Origin: Pseudocitrobacter cyperus
Lineage (GTDB): Bacteria; Pseudomonadota; Gammaproteobacteria; Enterobacterales; Enterobacteriaceae
Assembly (NCBI RefSeq): GCF_039889165.1
Contig: NZ_JAYMYY010000003.1
Coordinates: 429,252 to 493,251, forward strand
DNA: 64,000 nt
Direction: 5' to 3'
The notes beneath the pieces are model-generated. The model was not told the DNA's origin, searched no databases, and saw nothing but the letters and a program-made list of their open reading frames with translations. Both the position numbers and the translations under genes were made by a program. Of the stretch, positions 1 through 8,085 are shown piece by piece (position 1 is the first letter of the stretch; every line of letters starts with the position of its first letter).

Positions 1-2
1 CT

Positions 3-461
3 GCAGCGTGGACCGCAACCACTGATCCGGATGTGATTGTTCAGGATATCAACCTGGTGCTGTCTGATGGCTGGGTTCGTTCTGGTTATGCGGTCTGCCC
101 GACAAAAATCGGCCTTGCGCCGGAGCTGTTCGGCCTGCTGGCGAGCAAAAAGGTTTCCTCTGCAGGGAATATCTCCGTGCTGGAATACGTGAAGATTAAC
201 ACCATCGCGTTTCAGGAAAACGGCACACCACTGGAGATCGTCTCCATGAAGTGGGCCTCCAAGCGCGGCGCTGGTGGCGCGCATCGTATCGTTGCTTACA
301 CCCAGGACGAAAAATACGTTCGCTTCCCTATGGTTCCTCTGCTGAACACGCCGCTGGAGTATCGCGGGCTGCAGCAGTTGACCACTTACTACGGCAAGCT
401 GGGCCAGGTGGAAACCCCGTATTCCAATACGATCTCTTACCTGGACGTTCCGGCGTCTTAA
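3..461 (+). CDS. Phage major capsid protein, DUF2184-like (5' partial)
   Basis: The frame is open from base 3 to a stop at 461, so this is the C-terminal part (about 152 residues) of a protein that begins left of the window. A GTG at 33 is the first start-like codon, but coding continues upstream of it (AAWTATTDPDV), so it is not the true start. The residues resemble the C-terminus of DUF2184 capsid proteins of contractile-tailed prophages. Its place just before head-completion and neck genes fits the coat protein that builds the icosahedral shell. Family assignment is from memory of the family and from context, not from a search. Confidence 0.7.
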   Translation, partial: AAWTATTDPDVIVQDINLVLSDGWVRSGYAVCPTKIGLAPELFGLLASKKVSSAGNISVLEYVKINTIAFQENGTPLEIVSMKWASKRGAGGAHRIVAYTQDEKYVRFPMVPLLNTPLEYRGLQQLTTYYGKLGQVETPYSNTISYLDVPAS

Positions 462-505
462 CCTGAAACAGGCGGGGAAACCCGCTTTTTTTATGGAGCA
501 AAAAC

Positions 506-916
506 ATGAAATACGTTGTTTCCGGTGGCGCGACTCTCAGCTTTGCCGATGGTTCTAAATTTGAGCTGTCTCAGGGCATCCACGACAGTTCCTCTTTCCC
601 GAAAGAAGTTAAGGACCACTGGGCCTTTAAAGCCTATGCGCGCCCGATTGACGAAGCCGACCTGGCGAACGAGCAAAGCAATGAAGACCTTTCCGCGAGC
701 CTTGTTCTCCTGGCAGAAGAAAATAACACCCTGAAAGCGCAGCTGGCTGAGCATGAAAAAACCATCACCGCGCTGGGGAATGAAAACACAGACCTGAAAG
801 CGCAGCTGGCAGCCGCTCAGGCACCAGCAGGCGGTAAACCTGCCGACAGCACGGACAAAACCGATAACACCGGCGGGGACGCGAAAAATGCCAAAAAACA
901 GCAGGCTTCCGACTAA
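506..916 (+). CDS. Phage-associated protein, STY1053-like
   Basis: A 136-residue protein starting at an ATG preceded by GGAGC. The N-terminal half (about 1-60) looks like a small folded domain. Residues about 65-110 contain heptad-like stretches (LAEENNTLKAQLAEHEKTI, then ENTDLKAQLAAA) that predict a coiled coil, followed by a low-complexity Ala/Gly/Asp/Lys tail. It resembles the STY1053 family found beside capsid genes in enterobacterial prophages. Its role is not known; position suggests a head-associated structural or assembly function. The 3' end overlaps the next gene by about 29 bases, as is usual in a tight late operon. Confidence 0.65.
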   Translation: MKYVVSGGATLSFADGSKFELSQGIHDSSSFPKEVKDHWAFKAYARPIDEADLANEQSNEDLSASLVLLAEENNTLKAQLAEHEKTITALGNENTDLKAQLAAAQAPAGGKPADSTDKTDNTGGDAKNAKKQQASD

Positions 917-1298
917 CGAGCAGTTCCGCACCGACTTTCCCGAGTTTGCCGATACAACCCGCTACCCTGACCCCTCAGTGAATTTCTATCTGGGGCAGGC
1001 CGATTCGCTTCTGAATCAGGACGTACAGGGCGATCAGTTCGTCTACCTGGCCGAACTATTCACGGCTCACTATACGGAGCTGCGCGGCCGCACGCTGGCC
1101 GCCGCTGCCGCTGGTGGTGTGAACAGCAATGGCGCAGCAGGTGTCGTGTCCTCTAAATCAGTGGATAAGGTTTCAGTGAGCTATGACGTGTCCGGGGTAA
1201 TCAATCCGGATGCCGGTTTCTGGAACAGCACCGCCTACGGGCGCGAGTTCTACTGGTGGTGGTCGATGTTCGGCGCTGGGGGCAGGCAGTTGCTATGA
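888..1298 (+). CDS. Head completion/adaptor protein, DUF4054-like
   Basis: A 136-residue protein containing the motif FRTDFPEFADTTRYPDPSVNFYLGQA near the N-terminus and an Ala-rich helix in the middle (LAAAAAGG). This pattern matches DUF4054 proteins, which are small helical adaptors between portal and tail in phages with DUF3383-type sheaths. It overlaps the preceding gene and ends in an ATGA overlap with the next start at 1295, so the two are translationally coupled. The start at 888 is the only ATG in the N-terminal region. The function is inferred from family and order. Confidence 0.7.
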   Translation: MPKNSRLPTNEQFRTDFPEFADTTRYPDPSVNFYLGQADSLLNQDVQGDQFVYLAELFTAHYTELRGRTLAAAAAGGVNSNGAAGVVSSKSVDKVSVSYDVSGVINPDAGFWNSTAYGREFYWWWSMFGAGGRQLL

Positions 1299-1801
1299 AA
1301 AGCGGGTTAACGGTTCGCGCTGATAACGCCGTGGCTGTTCTGGAATCCCTCCGGCAGCTATCCGGAATGGATGTGCTGGTGGGAATACCTGAGGACAAGG
1401 CAGGGCGTGAGGATGGCTCCCCGATTAATAACGCGGAACTGGGCTACCTCCACTCGACGGGCGCAACGGTGGAAATCGACGGTACAACGGTCACGCTTCC
1501 CCCGCGTCCTTTTCTGGATATGGGGATCGAGGATTCAAAACCCCGAACCACTGCGCACCTGAAGGCAGCGGCAACCGCCGCGCTGGAGGGGCAGACTGAA
1601 GCAGCAGTGCGTGAGCTGGAGAGCGCCGGACAGATTGCCCGTGATGCTGCAAAAGCTGTTATCGGTGCTGGCGACCGGTTGCACCCGCTTTCTGAGAAAA
1701 CCCTCGAACGCAGACGCGCCGAAGGCATTCCCGGCGACAAGCCGCTGTATGCCCACGGTTACCTGCTGCGCTCAATTAACTACGTCGTGAGGAAAAAATA
1801 A
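1295..1801 (+). CDS. Tail completion/neck protein, HK97 gp10-like
   Basis: A 168-residue protein. I place the start at the ATG at 1295, which overlaps the upstream TGA (ATGA). The frame is open further upstream, but that would overlap the DUF4054 gene by 40 bases. The segment VLVGIPEDKAGREDGSPINNAELGYLHSTGA followed by PPRPFL is the signature seen in gp10-like or Mu gpG-like neck proteins, which cap the connector and join the tail. A later segment (LSEKTLERRRAEG) is also typical. It ends in a one-base overlap with the next gene at 1801. Confidence 0.65.
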   Translation: MKSGLTVRADNAVAVLESLRQLSGMDVLVGIPEDKAGREDGSPINNAELGYLHSTGATVEIDGTTVTLPPRPFLDMGIEDSKPRTTAHLKAAATAALEGQTEAAVRELESAGQIARDAAKAVIGAGDRLHPLSEKTLERRRAEGIPGDKPLYAHGYLLRSINYVVRKK

Positions 1802-2205
1802 TGCCTCTTCTCGATGTGAGCGATGTTCTTCTCGATCCCGACTTCATGGACACCAGTCTGGTGTGTCACCGGCAGGTTCAGACGGTGGATGAGGACAATT
1901 TCACGAAAAACACCGCTCAGGATATTCCATTCTCTGGCGTGGTGACGGTTGACCGTTCTCTGGAAGCCAGACGAATGGAAGCAGGCCAGAACATAAGCGG
2001 CGCGATCCTCATCGTGACGCAGTTCAGATTAACCCAGGGCCAGCCCGGTTCAGACAGCTCCCCGCGACTTGATGCAGATATCGTGACCTATAGCGGACGC
2101 GACTATCGCGTGACGTTCGTCGACCCGTACACCCGTTACGGTGCCGGATTCGTCCAGGCACATTGTGAGCTGGTGGACTTTAACGGAGGGACTCCAGTTG
2201 AGTAA
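1801..2205 (+). CDS. Hypothetical phage head-tail connector protein
   Basis: A 134-residue, largely beta-type sequence with no motif I recognise with confidence. It lies between the gp10-like neck gene and the neck terminator gene. In phages of this type that slot holds a head-tail joining or stopper protein, so I infer that role from synteny only. The start at 1801 overlaps the last base of the upstream stop (TAATG). The 3' end overlaps the TTG start of the following gene. Confidence 0.5.
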   Translation: MPLLDVSDVLLDPDFMDTSLVCHRQVQTVDEDNFTKNTAQDIPFSGVVTVDRSLEARRMEAGQNISGAILIVTQFRLTQGQPGSDSSPRLDADIVTYSGRDYRVTFVDPYTRYGAGFVQAHCELVDFNGGTPVE

Positions 2206-2743
2206 CGACAGCACCGCGCGCGGTTATCTGACACCTGTCGGGGATCTCCCCCAATACGACGAGGCGCTGGAGCGTGAAATCAGCCGGTGGATTCGTGGTG
2301 TTTCTGGCCTGCCGGCTGCGCTTGTTTTCCCCCGATGGACTGACCCGCAGCCGCAGATCCCCAACAACGGGGTGACGTGGTGCGCCTTCGGTATCACTAC
2401 CGTTCCCCAGCCGTTAAGTCAGTCCGATGTTCAGGTTTCGGAAGAACAGTCCGAGCAATGGACATGGGAGCAGGTCACGGTGATTTGCTGCTTTTACGGC
2501 CCTCTGGGGGCCAACATTGCATCAACTTTCCGCGCGGGGATATTCGTCGAGCAGAACAATGCCGAGCTGAACCGCTCGGGGCTTTCGCTGGTGGATGCCG
2601 GGACTATCTACAACCTGCCAGAGCTCATTAACAACCAGTGGGTGAGGCGATACGACCTCACCATTACGCTTTCTCGCAAAAACATTCGTACCTATAACGT
2701 CCGGACGCTGCAAGATGCGCCCGTCTCATTTTTCGGAGACTAA
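2198..2743 (+). CDS. Phage neck terminator protein, LIC_12616-like
   Basis: A 181-residue protein. The best start is the TTG at 2198, with GGAGGG eight bases upstream (2185-2190) and overlap with the preceding stop. An in-frame ATG at 2141 would run deep into the upstream gene. The sequence (EISRWIRGVSGLPAALVFPRW..., NNGVTWCAFGI..., RRYDLTITLSRKNIRTYNVRTL) matches the LIC_12616 family, described as the neck or tail terminator that caps the tail tube and docks it to the head. It is followed three bases later by the sheath gene. Confidence 0.7.
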   Translation: MSNDSTARGYLTPVGDLPQYDEALEREISRWIRGVSGLPAALVFPRWTDPQPQIPNNGVTWCAFGITTVPQPLSQSDVQVSEEQSEQWTWEQVTVICCFYGPLGANIASTFRAGIFVEQNNAELNRSGLSLVDAGTIYNLPELINNQWVRRYDLTITLSRKNIRTYNVRTLQDAPVSFFGD

Positions 2744-2746
2744 ATT

Positions 2747-3892
2747 ATGCCGCAGGGATTACCTGTATCAAACGTCGTCAATGTCGACGTGATCATTGGG
2801 CCGCGTGCGGCTACTGGTCGAAACTTTGGTTCGCTGCTCATTCTCGGGAGCTCTACGGTTATCCCGGTTACTGAGCGTATTCGCCTTTACTCATCCCCCG
2901 AAGATATCGGCACAGATTTCGGTGTTGATAGCCCGGAATATGAAGCCGCTACGGTGTATTTCTCGCAATCACCGAAGCCTCAGCAGGTATATGTCGGCCG
3001 CTGGGCGAAAACGCTGGCATCGGCTGAAAGCGGTTCGACGGAAACGCTGCTGCAGGCCGTGAACGCCGTACTGAATTACACGAACTGGTATGGCCTGGCC
3101 GTGGCTGACGATGAAGATATCGACGATGCCGACTGGCTGAGTGTGGCCGCAGCGATCGAGGCTTCCAGTCTCAGCCGCATTCTGGCGATTACCACTGCAG
3201 ACCCGGCCTCAGTTGATGCGACATCGACAACCGATCTGGCTTACAAGCTGAAGGCTGCAAAATACGCTCGCACGTTTGTTCAGTATTCCACCAGCAGCAA
3301 GTACGCCGCGCTGTCGGCGTTTGGCCGCGCGTTTACCGTGAATTTCAACGGCAGCAACACCACCATTACCCTGAAGTTCAAACAGGAACCGGGGATCACG
3401 TATGAAACCCTGACCACCAATCAGGCGGCGGCGCTGGATGCCAAGAACTGCAACGTGTTTGTGTACTACCAGAACGATACGGCAATCCTGCAGCAGGGCG
3501 TCATGTCCAGCGGTGATTTCTTCGATGAACGCCACGGGCTCGACTGGCTGCAGAACTACGTTCAGACCAACCTGTATAACCTGCTCTACACCAGCACAAC
3601 CAAAGTCCCACAGACCGATGCTGGCGTTACGCGCCTCCTTTCCAATGTCGAACAGTCGATGGATCAGTCTGTCACAAACGGGCTGGTGGCTGCCGGTGTA
3701 TGGAACGGCGGCCCGATCGGGCAGCTGGATTCCGGCGATACGCTGACAAAAGGCTATTACGTCTACGCGCAGCCGATTTCCGAGCAGGCGCAGGCAGACC
3801 GCGAAGCACGTAAGGCACCGGTTATTCAGGTGGCCTGTAAGCTGGCGGGTGCGGTTCATTTCGCTGATGTTCAGATCAACGTCGTTCGCTAA
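2747..3892 (+). CDS. Contractile tail sheath-like protein, DUF3383 family
   Basis: A 381-residue protein beginning MPQGLPVSNVVNVDVIIGPRAA and ending in VACKLAGAVHFADVQINVVR. Both ends are typical of DUF3383 proteins, which form the contractile sheath in this class of myovirus. A beta-rich N-terminal domain with the AATVYFSQSPKPQQVYVGRW segment is followed by the larger domain with a long YFDERHGLDWLQNYVQ-like helix. The sheath contracts around the tube during injection. The tube gene follows 11 bases downstream, which supports the assignment. Confidence 0.8.
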   Translation: MPQGLPVSNVVNVDVIIGPRAATGRNFGSLLILGSSTVIPVTERIRLYSSPEDIGTDFGVDSPEYEAATVYFSQSPKPQQVYVGRWAKTLASAESGSTETLLQAVNAVLNYTNWYGLAVADDEDIDDADWLSVAAAIEASSLSRILAITTADPASVDATSTTDLAYKLKAAKYARTFVQYSTSSKYAALSAFGRAFTVNFNGSNTTITLKFKQEPGITYETLTTNQAAALDAKNCNVFVYYQNDTAILQQGVMSSGDFFDERHGLDWLQNYVQTNLYNLLYTSTTKVPQTDAGVTRLLSNVEQSMDQSVTNGLVAAGVWNGGPIGQLDSGDTLTKGYYVYAQPISEQAQADREARKAPVIQVACKLAGAVHFADVQINVVR

Positions 3893-3903
3893 GGAGAACA
3901 TGA

Positions 3904-4344
3904 ATGGCTACTTATTCTTTTATGGACGTTTCGGCGTCCCTCTCTGGCCCGACTGGCGAGATTGATCTGGGCTACGGTTCCGCCAGTTCAGAGGAGGGGA
4001 TCACCGTTGCAATGGGCGGCCCCAAAAACACCATGACCATCGGTGCTGACGGCGAAGTGATGCACAGCCTGCACGTGGACAAAAGCGGCACGGTAACCGT
4101 CAACCTGCTGAAAACCTCACCGACAAACAAAAAGCTGTCGTTGGCGTACAACGCGCAGAGTCAGTCCTCAGGCACCTGGGGGAACAACGTCATTGTGATC
4201 CGAAACAAGGTGAGCGGAGACATCATCACGGCGCGCAGCGTGGCGTTCCAGAAACAGCCGGATAACGCCAACGCTAAGGCCGGTAATACGATGCCCTGGG
4301 TGTTTGACTGCGGCAAAATCGACCAGGTACTCGGAGAGTTTTAA
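3904..4344 (+). CDS. Tail tube protein, DUF3277/KPP10-ORF10-like
   Basis: A 146-residue protein starting MATYSFMDVSASLSGPTGEIDLGYG, the standard opening of the DUF3277 family (first named from Pseudomonas phage KPP10). The fold is predicted beta-rich and the conserved ending MPWVFDCGKIDQVLGEF is present. These proteins polymerise into the inner tube of the contractile tail. The start is supported by a GGAG about nine bases upstream. It sits between the sheath and the tail assembly chaperone, the normal order. Confidence 0.8.
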   Translation: MATYSFMDVSASLSGPTGEIDLGYGSASSEEGITVAMGGPKNTMTIGADGEVMHSLHVDKSGTVTVNLLKTSPTNKKLSLAYNAQSQSSGTWGNNVIVIRNKVSGDIITARSVAFQKQPDNANAKAGNTMPWVFDCGKIDQVLGEF

Positions 4345-4347
4345 CAG

Positions 4348-4800
4348 ATGGAATGCTCAATCAAAGGCCACGATTACCGCGTGGCAAAACTCAGCGTTTT
4401 TGACCAGCTGAAAGTGACCCGTAAGCTGCTGCCGGTGCTGGCGGGCATGATGTCAGATTTCGGGAGCATTCGCTCCCTGCTGCCTGCTGATGGCAAAATC
4501 GACACCGTGAAATTCGATCAGCTGAAACCGGTATTTGAAACCCTGCTTCCGCGTATCGCTGAGGAACTGTCTTCCCTGACCGAAGAAGACACCAACGCGA
4601 TTATTCATCCTTGCCTGGCCGTAGTATCACGTAAGCACATGGACGGATGGACGCCGGTATTTAACAGCGGTCAGCTGATGTTCGATGATATCGACCTGCT
4701 AACCATGCTGCAGCTGGTGGCGCGGGTGGTCGCCGATTCGCTGGGAAATTTTTTGCCCGTGAGCCCTACCAGCGCGACGGCGGACCAGCCTCAGGGCTAA
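4348..4800 (+). CDS. Tail assembly chaperone (zero-frame product)
   Basis: A 150-residue protein between the tube and tape-measure genes, the position of lambda gpG-type chaperones that coat the tape measure during tail assembly. The sequence is mostly helical (FDQLKVTRKLLPVLAGMM..., LLTMLQLVARVVADSLGNF). Near its end it carries the heptamer T TTT TTG at 4749-4755, correctly phased for a -1 ribosomal slip (aaT TTT TTG). Ribosomes that do not slip end at 4800. See the frameshift product entry. Confidence 0.75.
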   Translation: MECSIKGHDYRVAKLSVFDQLKVTRKLLPVLAGMMSDFGSIRSLLPADGKIDTVKFDQLKPVFETLLPRIAEELSSLTEEDTNAIIHPCLAVVSRKHMDGWTPVFNSGQLMFDDIDLLTMLQLVARVVADSLGNFLPVSPTSATADQPQG

Positions 4801-4988
4801 CCCTCAACAGCCTGCCTGACGGGCTGTCTTATCTCCTTGACCCGGTTGACGCTGGGTTAATCCCTTATTACGCGCTGAAGGATGGATCTGTCGATCTGTG
4901 CGATATCGCGCTGATGAATGACCACCTGGCCGTTAAGGCTGACAACCAGCGCCGTATAGAGAAATGGAGAGAGGATAATGAACGCTGA
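4348..4988 (+). CDS. Tail assembly chaperone, predicted -1 frameshift extension
   Basis: After the zero-frame TTG codon ending at 4755, reading from base 4755 in the -1 frame gives 77 further sense codons (starting AREPYQRDGG, ending RIEKWREDNER) with no stop until TGA at 4986-4988. This fills what would otherwise be a gap before the tape measure and overlaps its ATG by 11 bases. The slip would give a product of about 213 residues, the counterpart of lambda gpGT. The slippery heptamer and open extension are seen directly; actual frameshifting is inferred from how universal it is at this gene position. Confidence 0.65.
4749..4755 (+). promoter_or_regulatory. Slippery heptamer T TTT TTG for -1 frameshifting
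   Basis: The zero-frame codons are aaT TTT TTG, matching the X XXY YYZ rule, so both tRNAs can re-pair after a one-base backward slip. The -1 frame is open for the next 77 codons. I did not model a downstream stimulatory structure. Confidence 0.6.
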
Positions 4989-7194
4989 GACTATTAAAGA
5001 TTTCCTCGTCTCGCTCGGTTTTGATATCGACGAAGCAGGCGCGGAAAAGTTCGATTCAGTCCTCGCCGGCACGACCGCAAACGCCATCAAAATGGGGCTG
5101 GCCGTCGAAGGTGCCGCGCTTACCGTAGTGGCCTTTACGGCTAAGATCGCCTCCGGGCTCGATAACCTCTACTGGGCGTCACAGCGCACCGGCGCGACGG
5201 TTCAGGGGATTCAGTCTATTGGCTATGCGGTTTCGCAGGTGGGCGGCAGCGTGGACGCGGCGCGCTCCTCTCTGGAAAGCCTCTCCCGGTTTGTTCGTAA
5301 CAATCCCGGCGCGGAAGGCTTCCTGAATCGCCTGGGCGTACAGACCCGTGACGCCAGCGGTAACATGCGCGACATGGCCGCTATCTTTACGGGTGTCGGC
5401 CAGAAGCTCAGCAGCATGCCGTATTACCGGGCTAACCAGTATGCGCAGATGCTGGGCATTGACGAAAATACCCTCATGGCGATGCGCCGGGGTGTCGGTG
5501 GTTTCTCCGGGCAGTACAGCGCGATGGCGAAGGCTATCGGCTTCAATGCTGACGAGGCGGCCAGAAGCTCCAACAAATTCATGACCTCCCTGCGCGAGTT
5601 CGGCGCGATGGCAGGCATGGCCCGTGACAAAATCGGCTCTAATCTTGCTGGTGGCCTGTCGGGTTCGCTGGACACGCTGCGCCGTCATATCCTGGATAAC
5701 TTCCCGCGTATCGAGCAGACCCTGACGAAAGCCATAAAAGGCATTCTGGCGCTCGGGGACATTATCGGGCGGCTGTTCTTCAGGCTTATTGAGGGGACAT
5801 CAGACCTTATTACCTGGTGGAAATCACTCGACAAGCAAACGCGGGAACTGATCTCGCTGTTTGGCGCGCTGACGATTGCGCTGCGCATTCTGAACAGCAC
5901 GTTCTGGATGTCACCTGTCGGCCTTATTACCGCGCTGGCGGCGGGTATTGCCCTCCTGTGGGAGGATTATAAAACCTGGAAGGAAGGCGGCCAGAGTCTG
6001 ATTGACTGGGGCAAGTGGAAACCGGAAGTCGACGCCGCGCTAAAAATGGTTCATGACCTGCAGGGGACCGTTAACGATCTGGCGAAAGCGCTGGCGAAAC
6101 TGCTCAACATTGACCCCAAATCATGGTCCCTGAAGTGGGATTTCAGCAACTTCATCGACCAGATGGGCGAGTTCAGCAGGATGCTGAATATGATCGCCGA
6201 CCTGCTGAACGCCATTAAAGACGGTCGCTGGGCCGATGCGGCCAGTGTTGGCAAGCAGCTACTGAATCAGGGGAGTGATAAACCGTCTGCAATGCCAGAA
6301 GTGACGGACAGCGCTAACCAGACGGCGGAGTGGTTGAACGACAAGCTGGGATTTGATCCGCGCAATGTCGGTAAAACCGTCAAAGGCTGGCTGTTTGGTA
6401 GCGAGGCTGGAGAGGGGCGCGGGATTCATGACGACCAGCGCGACCCCCAGATTGATGAGCTGAACGGCACTCAGGAAAAATCACGGAAAGAAGCTGCTGA
6501 ATATCACGGCCGTAGTACCGGAGTGCTCGGCAAAATTGCAGAGGGTATTAAGCAAATTGCTGATGGAATGTTCCCGACTGCAGAGGCGGCAGCATTCACC
6601 CCCACAGATGCGAGTGGCTTACCTCTTGCAGGCGTAAAGCAGCCGCAGCCATCAAAAGCAGGCTCTGAGTTGCTGGGATGGATGCAACCGATGCTCACCA
6701 GCCTGGAACAGCTCTACCGGCTTCCGGAAGGTTTGCTGCGCAGTGTGGCCATCACTGAATCGGGCGGAAATCAGTTCGCTGTTTCAGGTGCTGGCGCTAA
6801 AGGGCTGTTTCAGTTTATGGACGGCACCGCGCGTGATATGGGCCTGCGCGGGAACGACGTATTCAACCCTGAAAAGGCCGCGCAGGCAGCCGCTAAATAT
6901 CTCTCACAATTGCTGAAGGCAAATGGCGGTGACCTGAGCAAGGCGCTGGCCTCATACAACTGGGGGATCGGGAACGTGCAGAAGCACGGAATGGCCCTGA
7001 TGCCGCAGGAAACCCGCAACTACATTCCTAAGGTGTTGAGTAACATGCCCGGGAAGGGAACGCAGGTACAGCAGCAGAACACCTATCACATTTACGGTGG
7101 TGGTGATCCGCGTTCTGTTGGTACCGAGGTCGAGCGCCGGCAGCAGTCGGCAAACGCACAGGTTATGCGCGGCAATCAAACGAAGGTGGGCTAA
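4978..7194 (+). CDS. Tail tape measure protein with lytic transglycosylase domain
   Basis: A 738-residue protein following the chaperone, as expected for the tape measure that sets tail length. Residues about 290-325 contain hydrophobic stretches (LISLFGALTIALRIL, VGLITALAAGIALLW) typical of tape measures. Residues about 575-690 form a soluble lytic transglycosylase (SLT) domain: LPEGLLRSVAITESGG with the catalytic Glu near 594, then GAKGLFQFM and LASYNWGIGNV. This domain probably opens peptidoglycan during DNA entry. The gene ends in a one-base overlap with the next start. Confidence 0.85.
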   Translation: MNAETIKDFLVSLGFDIDEAGAEKFDSVLAGTTANAIKMGLAVEGAALTVVAFTAKIASGLDNLYWASQRTGATVQGIQSIGYAVSQVGGSVDAARSSLESLSRFVRNNPGAEGFLNRLGVQTRDASGNMRDMAAIFTGVGQKLSSMPYYRANQYAQMLGIDENTLMAMRRGVGGFSGQYSAMAKAIGFNADEAARSSNKFMTSLREFGAMAGMARDKIGSNLAGGLSGSLDTLRRHILDNFPRIEQTLTKAIKGILALGDIIGRLFFRLIEGTSDLITWWKSLDKQTRELISLFGALTIALRILNSTFWMSPVGLITALAAGIALLWEDYKTWKEGGQSLIDWGKWKPEVDAALKMVHDLQGTVNDLAKALAKLLNIDPKSWSLKWDFSNFIDQMGEFSRMLNMIADLLNAIKDGRWADAASVGKQLLNQGSDKPSAMPEVTDSANQTAEWLNDKLGFDPRNVGKTVKGWLFGSEAGEGRGIHDDQRDPQIDELNGTQEKSRKEAAEYHGRSTGVLGKIAEGIKQIADGMFPTAEAAAFTPTDASGLPLAGVKQPQPSKAGSELLGWMQPMLTSLEQLYRLPEGLLRSVAITESGGNQFAVSGAGAKGLFQFMDGTARDMGLRGNDVFNPEKAAQAAAKYLSQLLKANGGDLSKALASYNWGIGNVQKHGMALMPQETRNYIPKVLSNMPGKGTQVQQQNTYHIYGGGDPRSVGTEVERRQQSANAQVMRGNQTKVG

Positions 7195-7781
7195 TGGATA
7201 TTCTCTCAACTCTCTTTCAACAGCAGACCCGAAAAATAGGGATGATAGTCCCCAGCGTGGTTGTTTCTGAGAAGCACACCGACACGCTGGAGATAACCGA
7301 GCACCCTGTCGAGGTTGGGGCCGCCATCGCCGACCATGCCTACAAAAAACCGTCTGAAGTGGTGATGGAGGTCGGTTTCGCTGGTGGCGGATCGCTGCTG
7401 GATTTTGCCAGTAATCTGACGGCCACCAGCCTGCTCGGTCTGAGCCCCCAGCAGACGTATCAGGAGATACTCGACCTGCAGGCGAGCCGTATCCCTTTCG
7501 ATGTGGTAACCGGCAAACGGCTGTACAGCAACATGCTAATCCGCGCGCTGGAAGTGACGACAGACAAGACAACCGAAAACGTCCTGTCTGCCGTCCTCAC
7601 CCTGAGGGAGGTTCTTATCTCGCAGACGCAGCAGATCACCGTCGCGGATAAAACCAACATGAAGGACGGGGCCAGCACGTCGGCGGTACTGAATACCGGC
7701 AACAAAACCACAAAGCCGCCAAATACCTCGCTGCTGAAAAGCATCACGGGTAACGCGGCGTCATTACTGGGGCTCGGCTAA
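7194..7781 (+). CDS. Baseplate protein, Dit-like
   Basis: A 195-residue protein directly after the tape measure. The N-terminal part (MIVPSVVVSEKHTDTLEITEHPVEVGAAIADHAYKKPSEVVMEVGF) matches the N-terminal domain of Dit-like baseplate proteins, which make the ring that connects the tube to the hub. The C-terminal 40 residues are Ser/Thr/Asn/Lys-rich and look flexible. It overlaps both neighbours by a single base (TAATG), so translation is coupled through this part of the late operon. Confidence 0.65.
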   Translation: MDILSTLFQQQTRKIGMIVPSVVVSEKHTDTLEITEHPVEVGAAIADHAYKKPSEVVMEVGFAGGGSLLDFASNLTATSLLGLSPQQTYQEILDLQASRIPFDVVTGKRLYSNMLIRALEVTTDKTTENVLSAVLTLREVLISQTQQITVADKTNMKDGASTSAVLNTGNKTTKPPNTSLLKSITGNAASLLGLG

Positions 7782-8083
7782 TGGCAATTCAGGAAATCCC
7801 GCTGACAGCGGATAACCAGCAATTCAGTATCATCCTGGCAGGTACCACCTGGCGGATTAGCATCACCTGGCGCGATCTGTACTGGATTTTGGACCTGCAG
7901 AACGACAGAGGGGAGCCGGTAATCTCCGGTATTCCTCTCGTAACGGGGGCTGACCTGCTGGCGCAGTACGGCTATATGGGGCTCGGCTTTAAGCTGGTGG
8001 TGGTCTGTGACGACAGCACACAGGATTACCCGACGAAAACCGACCTGGGCGGCCGCAGTCATTTACTGGTATCAACGGAGTAA
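7781..8083 (+). CDS. Small baseplate plug protein, Pam3 gp18-like
   Basis: A 100-residue protein (MAIQEIPLTADNQQFSIILAGTTWRISITWRDLYWILDLQN...) that resembles the small plug protein of the cyanophage Pam3 baseplate (gp18) and its prophage relatives. The order Dit-like, plug, hub is the same in many enterobacterial myoviral prophages. The hub gene begins three bases after its stop. Confidence 0.6.
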   Translation: MAIQEIPLTADNQQFSIILAGTTWRISITWRDLYWILDLQNDRGEPVISGIPLVTGADLLAQYGYMGLGFKLVVVCDDSTQDYPTKTDLGGRSHLLVSTE

Positions 8084-8085
8084 GC

